64,000 nt of DNA, from assembly GCF_000702945.1 (NCBI RefSeq), contig NZ_JNLE01000003.1:1287501-1351500 (forward strand), given 5' to 3'. The translations under genes and the position numbers were made by a program. Positions 9,130-16,855 of this stretch are shown here, piece by piece. Numbering within the stretch: the stretch's first letter is position 1; every line of letters starts with the position of its first letter. This DNA comes from Clostridium sp. KNHs205 (GTDB lineage Bacteria; Bacillota; Clostridia; Lachnospirales; Lachnospiraceae). The notes below the pieces were generated by a model. The model did not search any database, was not told the DNA's origin, and was given only the letters and a program-made list of their open reading frames with translations.

Positions 9130-9527
9130 AAATAGTTCGAGTAGTAGCTGCAGTGATTAGATCTGTGAATGAAATAGGAGAACCAGTCATTTTTGCAACC
9201 CAACGTGGTTATGGAGAGTATCAAGGCGGATGGGAATTTCCTGGTGGTAAAATCGAAGAAGGGGAAACACCACAGGAAGCATTGCAAAGAGAAATAAATG
9301 AAGAACTTGAAGCAGACATTTCAGTAGGGGATTTGATTGATACGATCGAATATGATTATCCAACATTTCACCTCTCTATGGATTGTTTCTGGGGAGAGAT
9401 TATTTCGGGTGATATTGTCCTGAACGAACATAAAGATGCAAAGTGGTTGAGGAAAGAGGAATTGAATTCGGTGGAATGGTTACCGGCAGATATAACTCTT
9501 ATTGAACGCATTAGAAGAGATATTTAG
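9126..9527 (+). CDS. NUDIX hydrolase, MutT / (d)NTP pyrophosphohydrolase type
   Basis: 133 residues with a complete Nudix box from Gly40: GGKIEEGETPQEALQ then REINEELEAD, matching Gx5Ex7REUXEExGU. The fold cleaves nucleoside-diphosphate-X bonds; closest in look to 8-oxo-dGTP/CTP diphosphatases of the MutT group. The ATG overlaps the stop of the helicase (ATGA), so it was translationally coupled to that gene before IS66 split it. The overlap suggests a role in the same defence or repair unit rather than in housekeeping sanitation. Expression may now depend on a promoter supplied by the IS right end. Confidence 0.9.
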   Translation: MKIVRVVAAVIRSVNEIGEPVIFATQRGYGEYQGGWEFPGGKIEEGETPQEALQREINEELEADISVGDLIDTIEYDYPTFHLSMDCFWGEIISGDIVLNEHKDAKWLRKEELNSVEWLPADITLIERIRRDI

Positions 9528-9677
9528 GGCTGCGGAATACTTTCAGATGGACATCATTATTTAAATAAGCACCCTACTTACCGGACACAAATTAACCACA
9601 ACAATTCGGGTTCTATCGGAAAAGGTCGGCAATGTTTTGAGAGTTAAACAGAAATTGTATAAATCTTTAGGCCATTC

Positions 9678-9713
9678 AGCCACTTTCTAAGAAATTTAGA
9701 AAGTGGCTTTTAG
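9678..9713 (+). terminator. Intrinsic terminator
   Basis: A perfect 12-bp stem (AGCCACTTTCTA, 9678-9689, with 9697-9708) and a 7-base loop, followed by TTTTA. It closes the defence island transcription unit. The rest of 9528-10026 is AT-rich and holds no credible gene. Confidence 0.8.
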
Positions 9714-10026
9714 ACATTTATAGGTATACAAAATTTACTTTGACAAAATAGGATATATTGATTTTTACTATGACAATCTTATATTCAAAGTTACTGTTGG
9801 AATTCCAATATAAAATAAGGTCTGTGAAAATCATCATAAAAGTGGTTAAACTGTTATTAATGTTTAACTGCTTTTTTTATTTGAAAGCATTTACTTCTCC
9901 TCAGAATAATGTACTATTCAGTACTTTCCTTCTATAATATCTTATCGCTCCGTACAAAGATCAATAAAAATCTCATGAAAATAGGTATAAAATACAGGAA
10001 AAACCTGAAAACTTGAAAAATAAGGC

Positions 10027-10055
10027 TCGAAAACATCGGGTTGTTATGTTATAAT
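10027..10055 (+). promoter_or_regulatory. Sigma-A-type promoter of the cdaA operon
   Basis: TCGAAA (10027-10032), a 17-base spacer and a perfect TATAAT (10050-10055). Transcription would start near 10062, leaving a leader of about 107 bases before the first gene. Confidence 0.6.
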
Positions 10056-10061
10056 AACCAT

Positions 10062-10168
10062 AACTATTCAGTTGTCCACACTTTCGTAAAGTAAGAGTTT
10101 CATGGCAGGACAGCGGGATTTTACCCGGTGGGAGGATTTCCATAGGGTAAGCGAAAGCGAGGATTCAG
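10062..10168 (+). promoter_or_regulatory. Structured 5' leader upstream of the cdaA operon (unassigned)
   Basis: Several short pairings are visible. An outer GTCC/GGAC encloses the hairpin ACTTT-CGT-AAAGT. CGGG (10114-10117) pairs with CCCG (10124-10127), and AGCG/CGAA/AGCG-like purine-rich sequence follows. TTACCC (10121-10126) can pair instead with GGGTAA (10145-10150), which would break the CGGG/CCCG hairpin, so two exclusive folds are possible. The final GCGAGGA is the ribosome binding site. It does not match the consensus of riboswitch classes I can recall, including the ydaO c-di-AMP class. Confidence 0.4.
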
Positions 10169-10570
10169 ATGTTAGATAATAAAAAGATAAAGATTATGAC
10201 AAAACTGGCTGCTTTTGAACAGGGAAAATGCAAGGAGGATATTAAAATCAGCAAATACTATAAAACAGACTATATCAGATACCAGGTTATTAAGACAGCT
10301 GTTAGTATAACAATTGGGTATTTGTTAATTCTGTGTTTGATTGGTTTGTACCATGCTGAATTTCTCATTAGTAAGATCGTTACCCTGAACATCGTCCGTA
10401 TGGGGCAGTACCTGCTTGGCTTTTATATTATTATAATGGCTGTTTATATAACCGGCGCCTTGATCGGTTACTCCATTAAGTATGATTATTCCAGAAAGAA
10501 CCTGTCTAAGTACTTCAAACTGTTAAAGAAGCTGAATAAGCATTATCAGGACGACAGTACCAAAGATTAG
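10169..10570 (+). CDS. Small membrane protein of unknown function, first gene of the cdaA operon
   Basis: 133 residues with a charged N-terminal 40 residues, two probable membrane helices (about 43-62 and 80-101) and a lysine-rich cytoplasmic tail. I do not recognise a family. It starts at an ATG 7 bases after GAGGA and is followed 14 bases later by another membrane protein, then cdaA and cdaR. The strict order suggests that the two proteins are membrane partners of, or co-regulated with, the c-di-AMP synthase. That link is inference from position only. Confidence 0.75.
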   Translation: MLDNKKIKIMTKLAAFEQGKCKEDIKISKYYKTDYIRYQVIKTAVSITIGYLLILCLIGLYHAEFLISKIVTLNIVRMGQYLLGFYIIIMAVYITGALIGYSIKYDYSRKNLSKYFKLLKKLNKHYQDDSTKD

Positions 10571-10584
10571 GGGGAGGCAAAAAA

Positions 10585-11583
10585 ATGATGACATTGTTAG
10601 TCTTGAGGGCGAGACTCCAAAGCTTATACCAGAAACATGATATTTATATGAAGCCCGTATTTAAGTTTATTATTGCACTGGTTATCTTTCTGACCCTGAA
10701 TAATACCATAGGGTATGATGACCGCATAAAGCAGATGCCGATACTTCTTGCTTTATCGCTGTTATGTGCATTCACCCCTTCAGCAGTACTGCTCTTTTTT
10801 GCAGGTGTGGTAGCTTTTTTGCATATTTACGCAGTTTCAATCATATTGTCGGCTATTATACTAATAATATTTATTGTGATGTACTGCCTCTTCTTAAGGT
10901 TTACACCTAAGCTTGGTGTGGTGGTACTTGCAGTTCCCATATTGTTCTATCTAAAAATACCTTATGTGGTTCCCTTATTGTTAGGTGTTTTTGCAACACC
11001 GGTAGCAATAATACCAACCTGCCTTGGAGTTATAATATATTTTCTGTTGCGTATAATACAGGAAGCGGCTTCCATACAGGTGACCGTCAGCCTGGAAGAT
11101 ACCATGACTGTTTATTCTTATGTAGTCGATGGATTAAAAGATAATAAACAGCTGTTTACTTCAATGATTGTTTTCTCACTGGCAATCCTGATTACCTGGG
11201 TTGTGTGGAAGATGAAGTTTGACTATTCGCATGAAATTGCTGTTGTTGCAGGTTGCTTCGCTATTATTTTAGGTTTCCTCATATCCAGCCTGAAATTTAA
11301 TACCACGGACGAAATAGGAACTATGATTGTAGGGACTCTGATATCCGGTATTATAACGGGAGTCATACAGTTCTTTCACCTATCCTTGGATTACTCAGCA
11401 GTGGAACATGTGCAGTTTGAAGACGACGATTATTATTACTATGTTAAGGCAGTACCTAAGATAAATGTTACAACGCCTCAGGTCAATGTAAAGAGATTTA
11501 ATACTCAGAAAACCCAGATACCCGGTAAACATCTGAAAGAGGATGTAATGCTTGAGGAGGATGAATTCGAGGACGAAGAGTAG
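10585..11583 (+). CDS. Polytopic membrane protein of unknown function, second gene of the cdaA operon
   Basis: 332 residues. Hydrophobic segments lie at about 27-41, 51-75, 80-105, 108-123, 126-155, 192-208, 217-236 and 247-265, so roughly eight membrane helices. The C-terminal ~65 residues are soluble, begin with a YYYY-rich stretch and end in a strongly acidic tail (EEDEFEDEE). It has a strong GGGGGAGG ribosome binding site. No transporter motif was recognised. It precedes cdaA by 68 bases and, with the upstream gene, forms a conserved-looking leader pair to the c-di-AMP genes. Confidence 0.75.
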   Translation: MMTLLVLRARLQSLYQKHDIYMKPVFKFIIALVIFLTLNNTIGYDDRIKQMPILLALSLLCAFTPSAVLLFFAGVVAFLHIYAVSIILSAIILIIFIVMYCLFLRFTPKLGVVVLAVPILFYLKIPYVVPLLLGVFATPVAIIPTCLGVIIYFLLRIIQEAASIQVTVSLEDTMTVYSYVVDGLKDNKQLFTSMIVFSLAILITWVVWKMKFDYSHEIAVVAGCFAIILGFLISSLKFNTTDEIGTMIVGTLISGIITGVIQFFHLSLDYSAVEHVQFEDDDYYYYVKAVPKINVTTPQVNVKRFNTQKTQIPGKHLKEDVMLEEDEFEDEE

Positions 11584-11651
11584 AAGTTATTTATACACGA
11601 GGTTAACGTAAGTTCTATAACATCAGTAAAAAGTAAAGCGGGTGAGTTTTA

Positions 11652-12530
11652 ATGCAGACAATTATAAGTTTTTTTAAAGAATATATAAGCTGGTATTCTT
11701 TGCCGGATATCGGTCTGACCGATATTATTGAAATCCTTATTCTGGCTTTTGTTATCTACAATGTTATTGTGTGGGTAAAACAGACTAGAGCATGGATTCT
11801 GGTAAAGGGACTTATTGTGCTGCTTATTCTCTGGCTTTTTGCGTCTGTACTGGACTTAAGCGTTATACTCTGGCTGTTCTATAAGAGTCTGAATGTAGGT
11901 ATTATTGCAGTTATCATTGTATTCCAGCCGGAATTCAGAAAAGCACTGGAGCAATTGGGGCAGAATCATCTTGTGACTCCCCTGTTTAATTTTAATGACT
12001 CCAAGGACAAAGGGGACAGATTCTCTGAGAAAACTGTTGCAGATATTGTTAAGGCAACCTTTGAACTGGCAAAAGCCAAAACAGGTGCTTTGATTGTAAT
12101 AGAGAAAGAATTATCCCTTATGGAATTTGAAAATACAGGAATTGCAATTGATTCCCTGGTAAGCAGCCAGCTGCTTATCAATATCTTTGAGCATAATACA
12201 CCGCTTCATGATGGAGCTGTTATTATAAAAGGCAACAGAGTTGCTGCAGCTACCTGTTATCTGCCTTTATCCGATAATATGCATCTGAGCAAGGAACTTG
12301 GTACGAGACACAGAGCCGGTATCGGTGTAAGTGAAATTACCGATTGCCTTACAATTATAGTATCAGAAGAAACCGGTAAGGTATCCATTGCTATGGGTGG
12401 AACTTTAATCCGTAATGTGGATGGAGATTATCTGAAAAATAAAATACTCACCCTTCAGAATAAAGTAGCGGATACAAAGAAAATTAAATTATGGAAGGGG
12501 AGGTCTAAGAATGAAAGAGAAGCTGACTAG
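11652..12530 (+). CDS. cdaA: Diadenylate cyclase CdaA (c-di-AMP synthase)
   Basis: Condenses two ATP into cyclic di-AMP, an essential second messenger in Firmicutes that controls potassium and osmolyte transport and wall homeostasis. The N-terminal 90 residues hold three membrane helices (about 25-40, 48-66 and 70-92). The DAC domain follows with LHDGAVI (DGA at 187-189) and GTRHRAGIG (RHR at 219-221), the two signature motifs of the catalytic site. Length 292 is normal for CdaA/YbbP. It overlaps the cdaR start by 20 bases, the usual arrangement. Membrane bound, active site in the cytoplasm. Confidence 0.96.
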   Translation: MQTIISFFKEYISWYSLPDIGLTDIIEILILAFVIYNVIVWVKQTRAWILVKGLIVLLILWLFASVLDLSVILWLFYKSLNVGIIAVIIVFQPEFRKALEQLGQNHLVTPLFNFNDSKDKGDRFSEKTVADIVKATFELAKAKTGALIVIEKELSLMEFENTGIAIDSLVSSQLLINIFEHNTPLHDGAVIIKGNRVAAATCYLPLSDNMHLSKELGTRHRAGIGVSEITDCLTIIVSEETGKVSIAMGGTLIRNVDGDYLKNKILTLQNKVADTKKIKLWKGRSKNEREAD

Positions 12531-13731
12531 AAATCTTGGACTTAAACTGCTGTCCCTGTTTATGGCTATATTGACTTGGCTTATTATTTTAAATATAGCA
12601 GACCCTGTGAAAGAAAGACCCTTTAATGATATAGAAGTTACAGTAATAAATGAAAATGCACTGGCTCAAAAAGACAAGGTATATGAGGTGGTATCCGGAA
12701 ATACCGTCAATGTTACCATCAGAGCGAAAAGATCTGTGTTGGAGTCATTAAGCAAATCGGATATTAAAGCAGTAGCGGACCTGTCTGAGCTGTCCGTGGT
12801 AAATGCTGCGGAAATTAAAGTGACCGTTCCGGGGCACGAAAGAGATATCGTAGAGAAAACTCAAAATATTTCAACAATGAAAGTCAGCCTTGAGAATTTG
12901 CAGACAGAGCAATTTCGAATTAATGTTGTGGCAAACGGAGAAGTAGCCTCTGGCTATTATGTAAAGGAAAAGTTAGCAAGTCCTAATATGATACAGGTCA
13001 GCGGTGCTGAAACCGTAGTCAGCAAAATAAAAGAAGTTGTAGTAGAGGTTGATGTTGCCGGTAAAAGGCAATCCTTTACTGATACTGCCGTACCGAAAGT
13101 TTATGATAATAACGGTACCTTAATGGATTCTGATAAATTGAATTTAAGTGTAGAAGAAGTGGAAGTCACAGTAAATCTGCTTCAAACGAAGACGGTTGGG
13201 TTATATATTGAAGTAACTGGTGAGCCATATCCGGGGTACAAGTATGTGGATATAGAATACGAACCCAAGCAGGTAGTAATTGCAGGAGAAAAGGACGAAC
13301 TTGACAAGGTTCCAATTATTAATGGGGAATACAATATAACCAACAAGAGAGAAGATTTTGAAGATCAGGTTAATATTACAGATTTTATCAAGAACGATGT
13401 AATCCTGATCGATGATAACCAGACAGCTGCGATCAAGGTTAAGATAGAAAGAATGGATAGCAAGGATTTAAGCTATGACAGCAGTGAGATAGAGCTGAGG
13501 AATATACCCAGTGGCATGGAAGCAAAGACAGCAGCCTCCAATATGCATGTTATTCTCTATGGCAGCAATGACTATCTGAATATGCTTAATAAGTATAACT
13601 TAAAGCCATATATAGACTTAAAAGGAGCCAAAGTCGGAACGGATTTTTTTAATGTCGGACTTGATTTACCGGACGGAGTCACACTGGATCCTCTTAGTGT
13701 GATGGTATCCGTCAGCGGTTCCGGTACATAA
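12511..13731 (+). CDS. cdaR: YbbR-domain protein CdaR, regulator of CdaA
   Basis: A single N-terminal membrane anchor (LGLKLLSLFMAILTWLIILN, residues ~9-28) is followed by several extracytoplasmic YbbR repeats, each with the FxxxxV/I-beta-rich pattern ending in the VTV-type strand. CdaR proteins bind CdaA through the membrane and tune its activity in studied Firmicutes. 406 residues, similar to the family. The start overlaps cdaA; AGGGGAGG lies 8 bases before the ATG. Confidence 0.93.
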   Translation: MKEKLTRNLGLKLLSLFMAILTWLIILNIADPVKERPFNDIEVTVINENALAQKDKVYEVVSGNTVNVTIRAKRSVLESLSKSDIKAVADLSELSVVNAAEIKVTVPGHERDIVEKTQNISTMKVSLENLQTEQFRINVVANGEVASGYYVKEKLASPNMIQVSGAETVVSKIKEVVVEVDVAGKRQSFTDTAVPKVYDNNGTLMDSDKLNLSVEEVEVTVNLLQTKTVGLYIEVTGEPYPGYKYVDIEYEPKQVVIAGEKDELDKVPIINGEYNITNKREDFEDQVNITDFIKNDVILIDDNQTAAIKVKIERMDSKDLSYDSSEIELRNIPSGMEAKTAASNMHVILYGSNDYLNMLNKYNLKPYIDLKGAKVGTDFFNVGLDLPDGVTLDPLSVMVSVSGSGT

Positions 13732-13793
13732 TAAAGCAGTTAGAATAAATGCTGCTGTTCTCTGTACATATCAGCTTTTAAGGAGGGTTAAGG

Positions 13794-14069
13794 ATGGTAA
13801 GCAGGAAATTGACAATCAAAAATCCTAACGGATTACACTTAAGACCCGTCGGTATGTTTTGTAAACTGGCGATAGAGTTTCGGTCAAAGATAAGCATTTC
13901 AATGGAAAATACAAATGTAAATGGAAAAAGTGTACTGAGTGTTTTGGGAGCTTGTATCAAAACGGGAGATGAGATTGAAATTACCTGTGAAGGCGAAGAT
14001 GAGGAAAAGGCACTTGCTGTTCTTTCCAAGGCGGTAGAGGATGGCTTGGGAGATGTATTGGAGGAATAA
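13794..14069 (+). CDS. HPr-family phosphocarrier protein
   Basis: 91 residues with the HPr fold signature NGLHLRPVG: the PEP-dependent phosphorylation histidine is His15. The regulatory-serine region reads GKSVLSVLG, so a serine equivalent to Ser46 is present at 49, with Ser46 as a neighbour. The loop carries about three extra residues compared with Bacillus HPr. It may be the general PTS phosphocarrier or a Crh-like regulatory paralogue; because His15 is kept, a phosphocarrier role is possible. RBS AAGGAGGG. Lies 62 bases after cdaR and may be read from the same promoter. Confidence 0.9.
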   Translation: MVSRKLTIKNPNGLHLRPVGMFCKLAIEFRSKISISMENTNVNGKSVLSVLGACIKTGDEIEITCEGEDEEKALAVLSKAVEDGLGDVLEE

Positions 14070-14112
14070 ACTTGCCGCATAAATATTCGTAGCTCTTGAT
14101 TAAAAATAAACC

Positions 14113-14141
14113 TTGTAATATTCCAGTCACAATGCTATAAT
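14113..14141 (+). promoter_or_regulatory. Probable sigma-A promoter of leuA
   Basis: TTGTAA (14113-14118), 17-base spacer, TATAAT (14136-14141). A second weaker candidate (TTATAG, 17 bases, TATAAT) follows about 55 bases later. Either gives a long leader of roughly 275-330 bases before leuA. Confidence 0.55.
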
Positions 14142-14191
14142 CTTTAACAATAACTTCTATTCAGTTATAGCAGTTCTTTTGGGATAGTATA

Positions 14192-14365
14192 ATGATACAG
14201 GAAATCTATCAGAATAGTATTCTTATAAAAAGAAAACTGAAAAAAGATGCATTTTGTGTATCTGGTAACACAAATACGCTGAATTTTTTGATTAACTGGG
14301 CAGAGGTATGCAAAATTACCAGCAACATTATGAGCAAAGGAATGATAAGGATGGGACTAGAGTAG
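14192..14365 (+). CDS. Possible small ORF in the leuA leader (57 codons)
   Basis: An ATG-started frame ends in TAG at 14363-14365. It encodes a basic peptide with scattered Leu and Ile codons, but no run of leucine codons as in classical attenuation peptides. The ribosome binding site (TTGGGA) is weak and the start sits inside a TATAATG that may itself be a promoter -10. The rest of the 14070-14477 gap shows an 8-bp inverted repeat (TGATATAA/TTATATCA, 14423-14453) just before the leuA ribosome binding site, and no T-box AGGGTGG sequence. Weak support as a real gene. Confidence 0.2.
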   Translation: MIQEIYQNSILIKRKLKKDAFCVSGNTNTLNFLINWAEVCKITSNIMSKGMIRMGLE

Positions 14366-14477
14366 ACAGTGCCAAGTTATTTATCGTAAAGAAATACAGT
14401 GTGATCTATCGACTCCGTAGCATGATATAAACTGATAAACAATCATTATATCACGGGAAATTATAGGAGGACGGATC

Positions 14478-16148
14478 ATGTTGAATTTTAGAAGATATCA
14501 GAGCGCACCGGTAGTGGATTTTAAAGAAAGAACCTGGCCAAATAAGCAGATAACAAAAGCACCCATATGGTGCAGTGTAGATTTAAGAGACGGTAACCAG
14601 GCCTTAATTGAGCCTATGGTTGTAGAAGAAAAGATTGAATTCTTTCAGCTTCTTGTAAAATTAGGTTTTAAGGAAATAGAAGTTGGATTTCCTTCTGCTT
14701 CACAGATTGAATATGACTTCTTAAGACAGTTAGTGGACCGCAAGCTGATTCCTGATGATGTTACAATTCAGGTTTTGGTACAGTGCAGAGATCACTTGAT
14801 ACAGAAGACCTTTGAAGCCCTGGAAGGTATTAAGACAGCCATTGTTCATATATACAATTCAACCTCCACTCTTCAGCGGGATGTTGTATTTGGTATGGAC
14901 AGAGAAGCAATTAAAGAGATTGCAGTAAATGGAACCAGACTCGTGAAAGAATATACAAGGACTTTTCCAGGAAAGATTATACTTGAGTATTCACCGGAGA
15001 GCTTTAGTGGAACAGAGCTTGATTTTGCATTGGATATTTGCACTGCTGTTCAGGATATCTGGGAACCATCACCGGATAATAAAATCATTATTAATTTGCC
15101 CAACACGGTAGAAATGACTACACCGAATGTCTATGCAGACCAGATAGAATGGATGCATACCCATTTTAAAAACAGAGATTCCATTATATTAAGCGTACAT
15201 CCTCATAACGACAGAGGCTGCGGTGTAGCTGCCAGTGAGCTGGCACTTCTTGCAGGTGCAGACCGTGTTGAAGGAACCTTATTTGGTAACGGTGAACGAA
15301 CCGGTAATGTAGATGTGCTTACAATTGCCTATAACATGTTCTCACAAGGTATTAATCCGGAATTAGAGCTGGATGATATCAATGAAATTATAGAAGTGTA
15401 TGAAAGATTATGTAAGATTCCTGTACATGTACGTCATCCTTATGGCGGTAAGCTTGTATTTACTGCTTTTTCCGGATCACATCAGGATGCCATTAATAAA
15501 GGCGTGCATGCCATGCAGGTTAAACATAAGGAAATTTGGGAAGTACCCTATCTGCCTGTGGATCCGGCAGACATCGGAAGAAAATACGAGCCCATTGTCC
15601 GTATTAACAGTCAGTCCGGTAAAGGTGGCGTAGCCTTTATTATGGAGACCTATTATGGCTTTAAACTTCCCAAAGGAATGCATAAGGAATTTGCGGATAA
15701 CATACAGCATATCTCTGAGAAGCAGGGTGAAGTAGCACCGGATCAGATTATGCAGGAATTTAAGAAGAGTTATCTGGAGCAGAAGGAACCGCTTCATTTT
15801 AGAAGAAGCCGCTTTGAAGACCTGACAGAAACCAGTGATCCCTTTGATACCCTTGCCAAAGTTACCTACACAGAGGAGGGTATTGAGAAAACCTTTGAAG
15901 CGACTGGTAACGGACCTATTGATGCGGTACTTAGAGGGCTTCAGAAGGAGCTTGGTATACACATTAAGATATTGGATTATTCAGAGCACGCATTAGGAGA
16001 AGGCTCCGGTGCCCAGGCTGCTGCTTATATCCATTTACTCAGCATGGATACCGGAAAAACAATATTCGGAGTAGGCATCAGCTCCAATATAACCAGAGCA
16101 TCTATCAGAGCAATCTTTAGTGGCCTTAACAGATTAAAGAAATCATAA
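14478..16148 (+). CDS. leuA: 2-isopropylmalate synthase
   Basis: First committed step of leucine synthesis: condenses acetyl-CoA with 2-oxoisovalerate. The TIM-barrel catalytic domain begins near residue 30 with VDLRDGNQ (Asp35/Arg37, metal and substrate site) and has the metal-binding HPHNDRG (His241, His243). The C-terminal ~120 residues form the LeuA regulatory domain (GEGSGAQAAAYI), the usual site of leucine feedback. 556 residues and the KAPIWCSVDLRDG start mark the long form (LeuA type 2). RBS AGGAGG 6 bases before ATG. No other leu gene is near, so it is transcribed alone. Confidence 0.96.
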   Translation: MLNFRRYQSAPVVDFKERTWPNKQITKAPIWCSVDLRDGNQALIEPMVVEEKIEFFQLLVKLGFKEIEVGFPSASQIEYDFLRQLVDRKLIPDDVTIQVLVQCRDHLIQKTFEALEGIKTAIVHIYNSTSTLQRDVVFGMDREAIKEIAVNGTRLVKEYTRTFPGKIILEYSPESFSGTELDFALDICTAVQDIWEPSPDNKIIINLPNTVEMTTPNVYADQIEWMHTHFKNRDSIILSVHPHNDRGCGVAASELALLAGADRVEGTLFGNGERTGNVDVLTIAYNMFSQGINPELELDDINEIIEVYERLCKIPVHVRHPYGGKLVFTAFSGSHQDAINKGVHAMQVKHKEIWEVPYLPVDPADIGRKYEPIVRINSQSGKGGVAFIMETYYGFKLPKGMHKEFADNIQHISEKQGEVAPDQIMQEFKKSYLEQKEPLHFRRSRFEDLTETSDPFDTLAKVTYTEEGIEKTFEATGNGPIDAVLRGLQKELGIHIKILDYSEHALGEGSGAQAAAYIHLLSMDTGKTIFGVGISSNITRASIRAIFSGLNRLKKS

Positions 16149-16168
16149 GAAATTTTCAATAATATTTA

Positions 16169-16198
16169 ATGACAAGATATAATTAGATATGTTATGCT
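16169..16198 (+). promoter_or_regulatory. Possible promoter of the wall-polymer cluster
   Basis: ATGACA (16169-16174), 18-base spacer, TATGCT (16193-16198). It lies just after leuA and directly before a series of inverted repeats, giving a leader of about 240 bases before the cytidylyltransferase gene. Confidence 0.35.
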
Positions 16199-16205
16199 AA
16201 TAAAT

Positions 16206-16249
16206 GGAGGATACAGCGCAATCAGAATATCTGCTTGTATGTGTCCTCC
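16206..16249 (+). terminator. Hairpin after leuA (possible terminator)
   Basis: GGAGGATACA (from 16206) pairs with TGTGTCCTCC (to 16249) with one wobble. The following TTTCTTG is a weak U-run. It could end leuA transcription or be the first hairpin of the next gene's leader. Confidence 0.5.
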
Positions 16250-16348
16250 GTTTCTTGAAGATAATAAGAAGAAAAACAAACCAGGGATTTTAAAGCCTTG
16301 AAAGAAAGTACAGGAATATGCACGAAAGGGTGCATAGATAGGAGTTAG

Positions 16349-16425
16349 GTTGAAAAATAAATTTTTCAACCGCAAGTTTGTGCTTGCGCACCACAAACTT
16401 GGTATGCACAAAGAGCGTGCGCAAG
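16349..16425 (+). promoter_or_regulatory. Competing inverted repeats in the leader of the wall-polymer cluster
   Basis: Three perfect inverted repeats are packed here. GTTGAAAAAT (16349-16358) pairs with 16361-16370. CAAGTTTGTG (16373-16382) pairs with CACAAACTTG (16392-16401). CTTGCGCAC (16383-16391), the loop of the second hairpin, pairs with GTGCGCAAG (16417-16425). Forming the third pairing threads through the second hairpin, so a pseudoknot or an alternative fold is possible. The last arm ends 4 bases before the ribosome binding region of the next gene. An RNA switch on translation or transcription is inferred. Confidence 0.5.
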
Positions 16426-16438
16426 AATAGAGGTTAAA

Positions 16439-16837
16439 ATGAGAAAGGTCATTACTTACGGAACCTACGATTTAATCCATGTAGGCCATATTAATTTGTT
16501 GAGAAGAGCAAAAGAGCTTGGAGATTATTTAATCGTTGTTTTATCCTCAGATGAGTTTAACACAATTAAGCATAAAACTGCTTACCATTGCTATGAGGAC
16601 AGGAAGATTATCCTGGAAGCAATAACTTATGTGGATGAAGTAATACCGGAATTCACCTGGGAACAGAAGATTCAGGATGTGGTGGACAACCAGGTAGATG
16701 TATTTGTCATGGGAGATGATTGGGAAGGACAGTTTGACTTCTTAAAAGACTACTGTGAAGTTGTTTACCTTCCGAGAACAGATGGAATATCTACGACTAA
16801 GATAAAAAATGACCTGAATTTAGGGGTAAAAAAATAA
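16439..16837 (+). CDS. tagD: Glycerol-3-phosphate cytidylyltransferase (TagD/TarD type)
   Basis: Makes CDP-glycerol from CTP and glycerol-3-phosphate, the activated unit for glycerol-phosphate wall polymers. The HxGH nucleotide-binding motif is HVGH (14-17), and RTDGISTT (113-120) is the second signature of this nucleotidyltransferase family. 132 residues, as in TagD. It is the first gene of a cluster with two CDP-glycerol glycerophosphotransferase-like genes, which fits this substrate. The RBS is AGAGG, 4-5 bases before the ATG. Confidence 0.93.
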   Translation: MRKVITYGTYDLIHVGHINLLRRAKELGDYLIVVLSSDEFNTIKHKTAYHCYEDRKIILEAITYVDEVIPEFTWEQKIQDVVDNQVDVFVMGDDWEGQFDFLKDYCEVVYLPRTDGISTTKIKNDLNLGVKK

Positions 16838-16855
16838 GGATATCGGAGTAAATAT

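Noticed and set aside
10062..10168. Known c-di-AMP (ydaO-type) riboswitch
   Set aside because: The conserved ydaO sequence blocks are not present; kept only as an unassigned structured leader.
14070..14477. T-box upstream of leuA
   Set aside because: No AGGGTGG-type T-box sequence and no antiterminator/terminator pair with a U-run was found.
15477..15962. 161-codon frame opposite leuA
   Set aside because: It is antisense to a well-supported gene, has no ribosome binding site and does not read like a protein.
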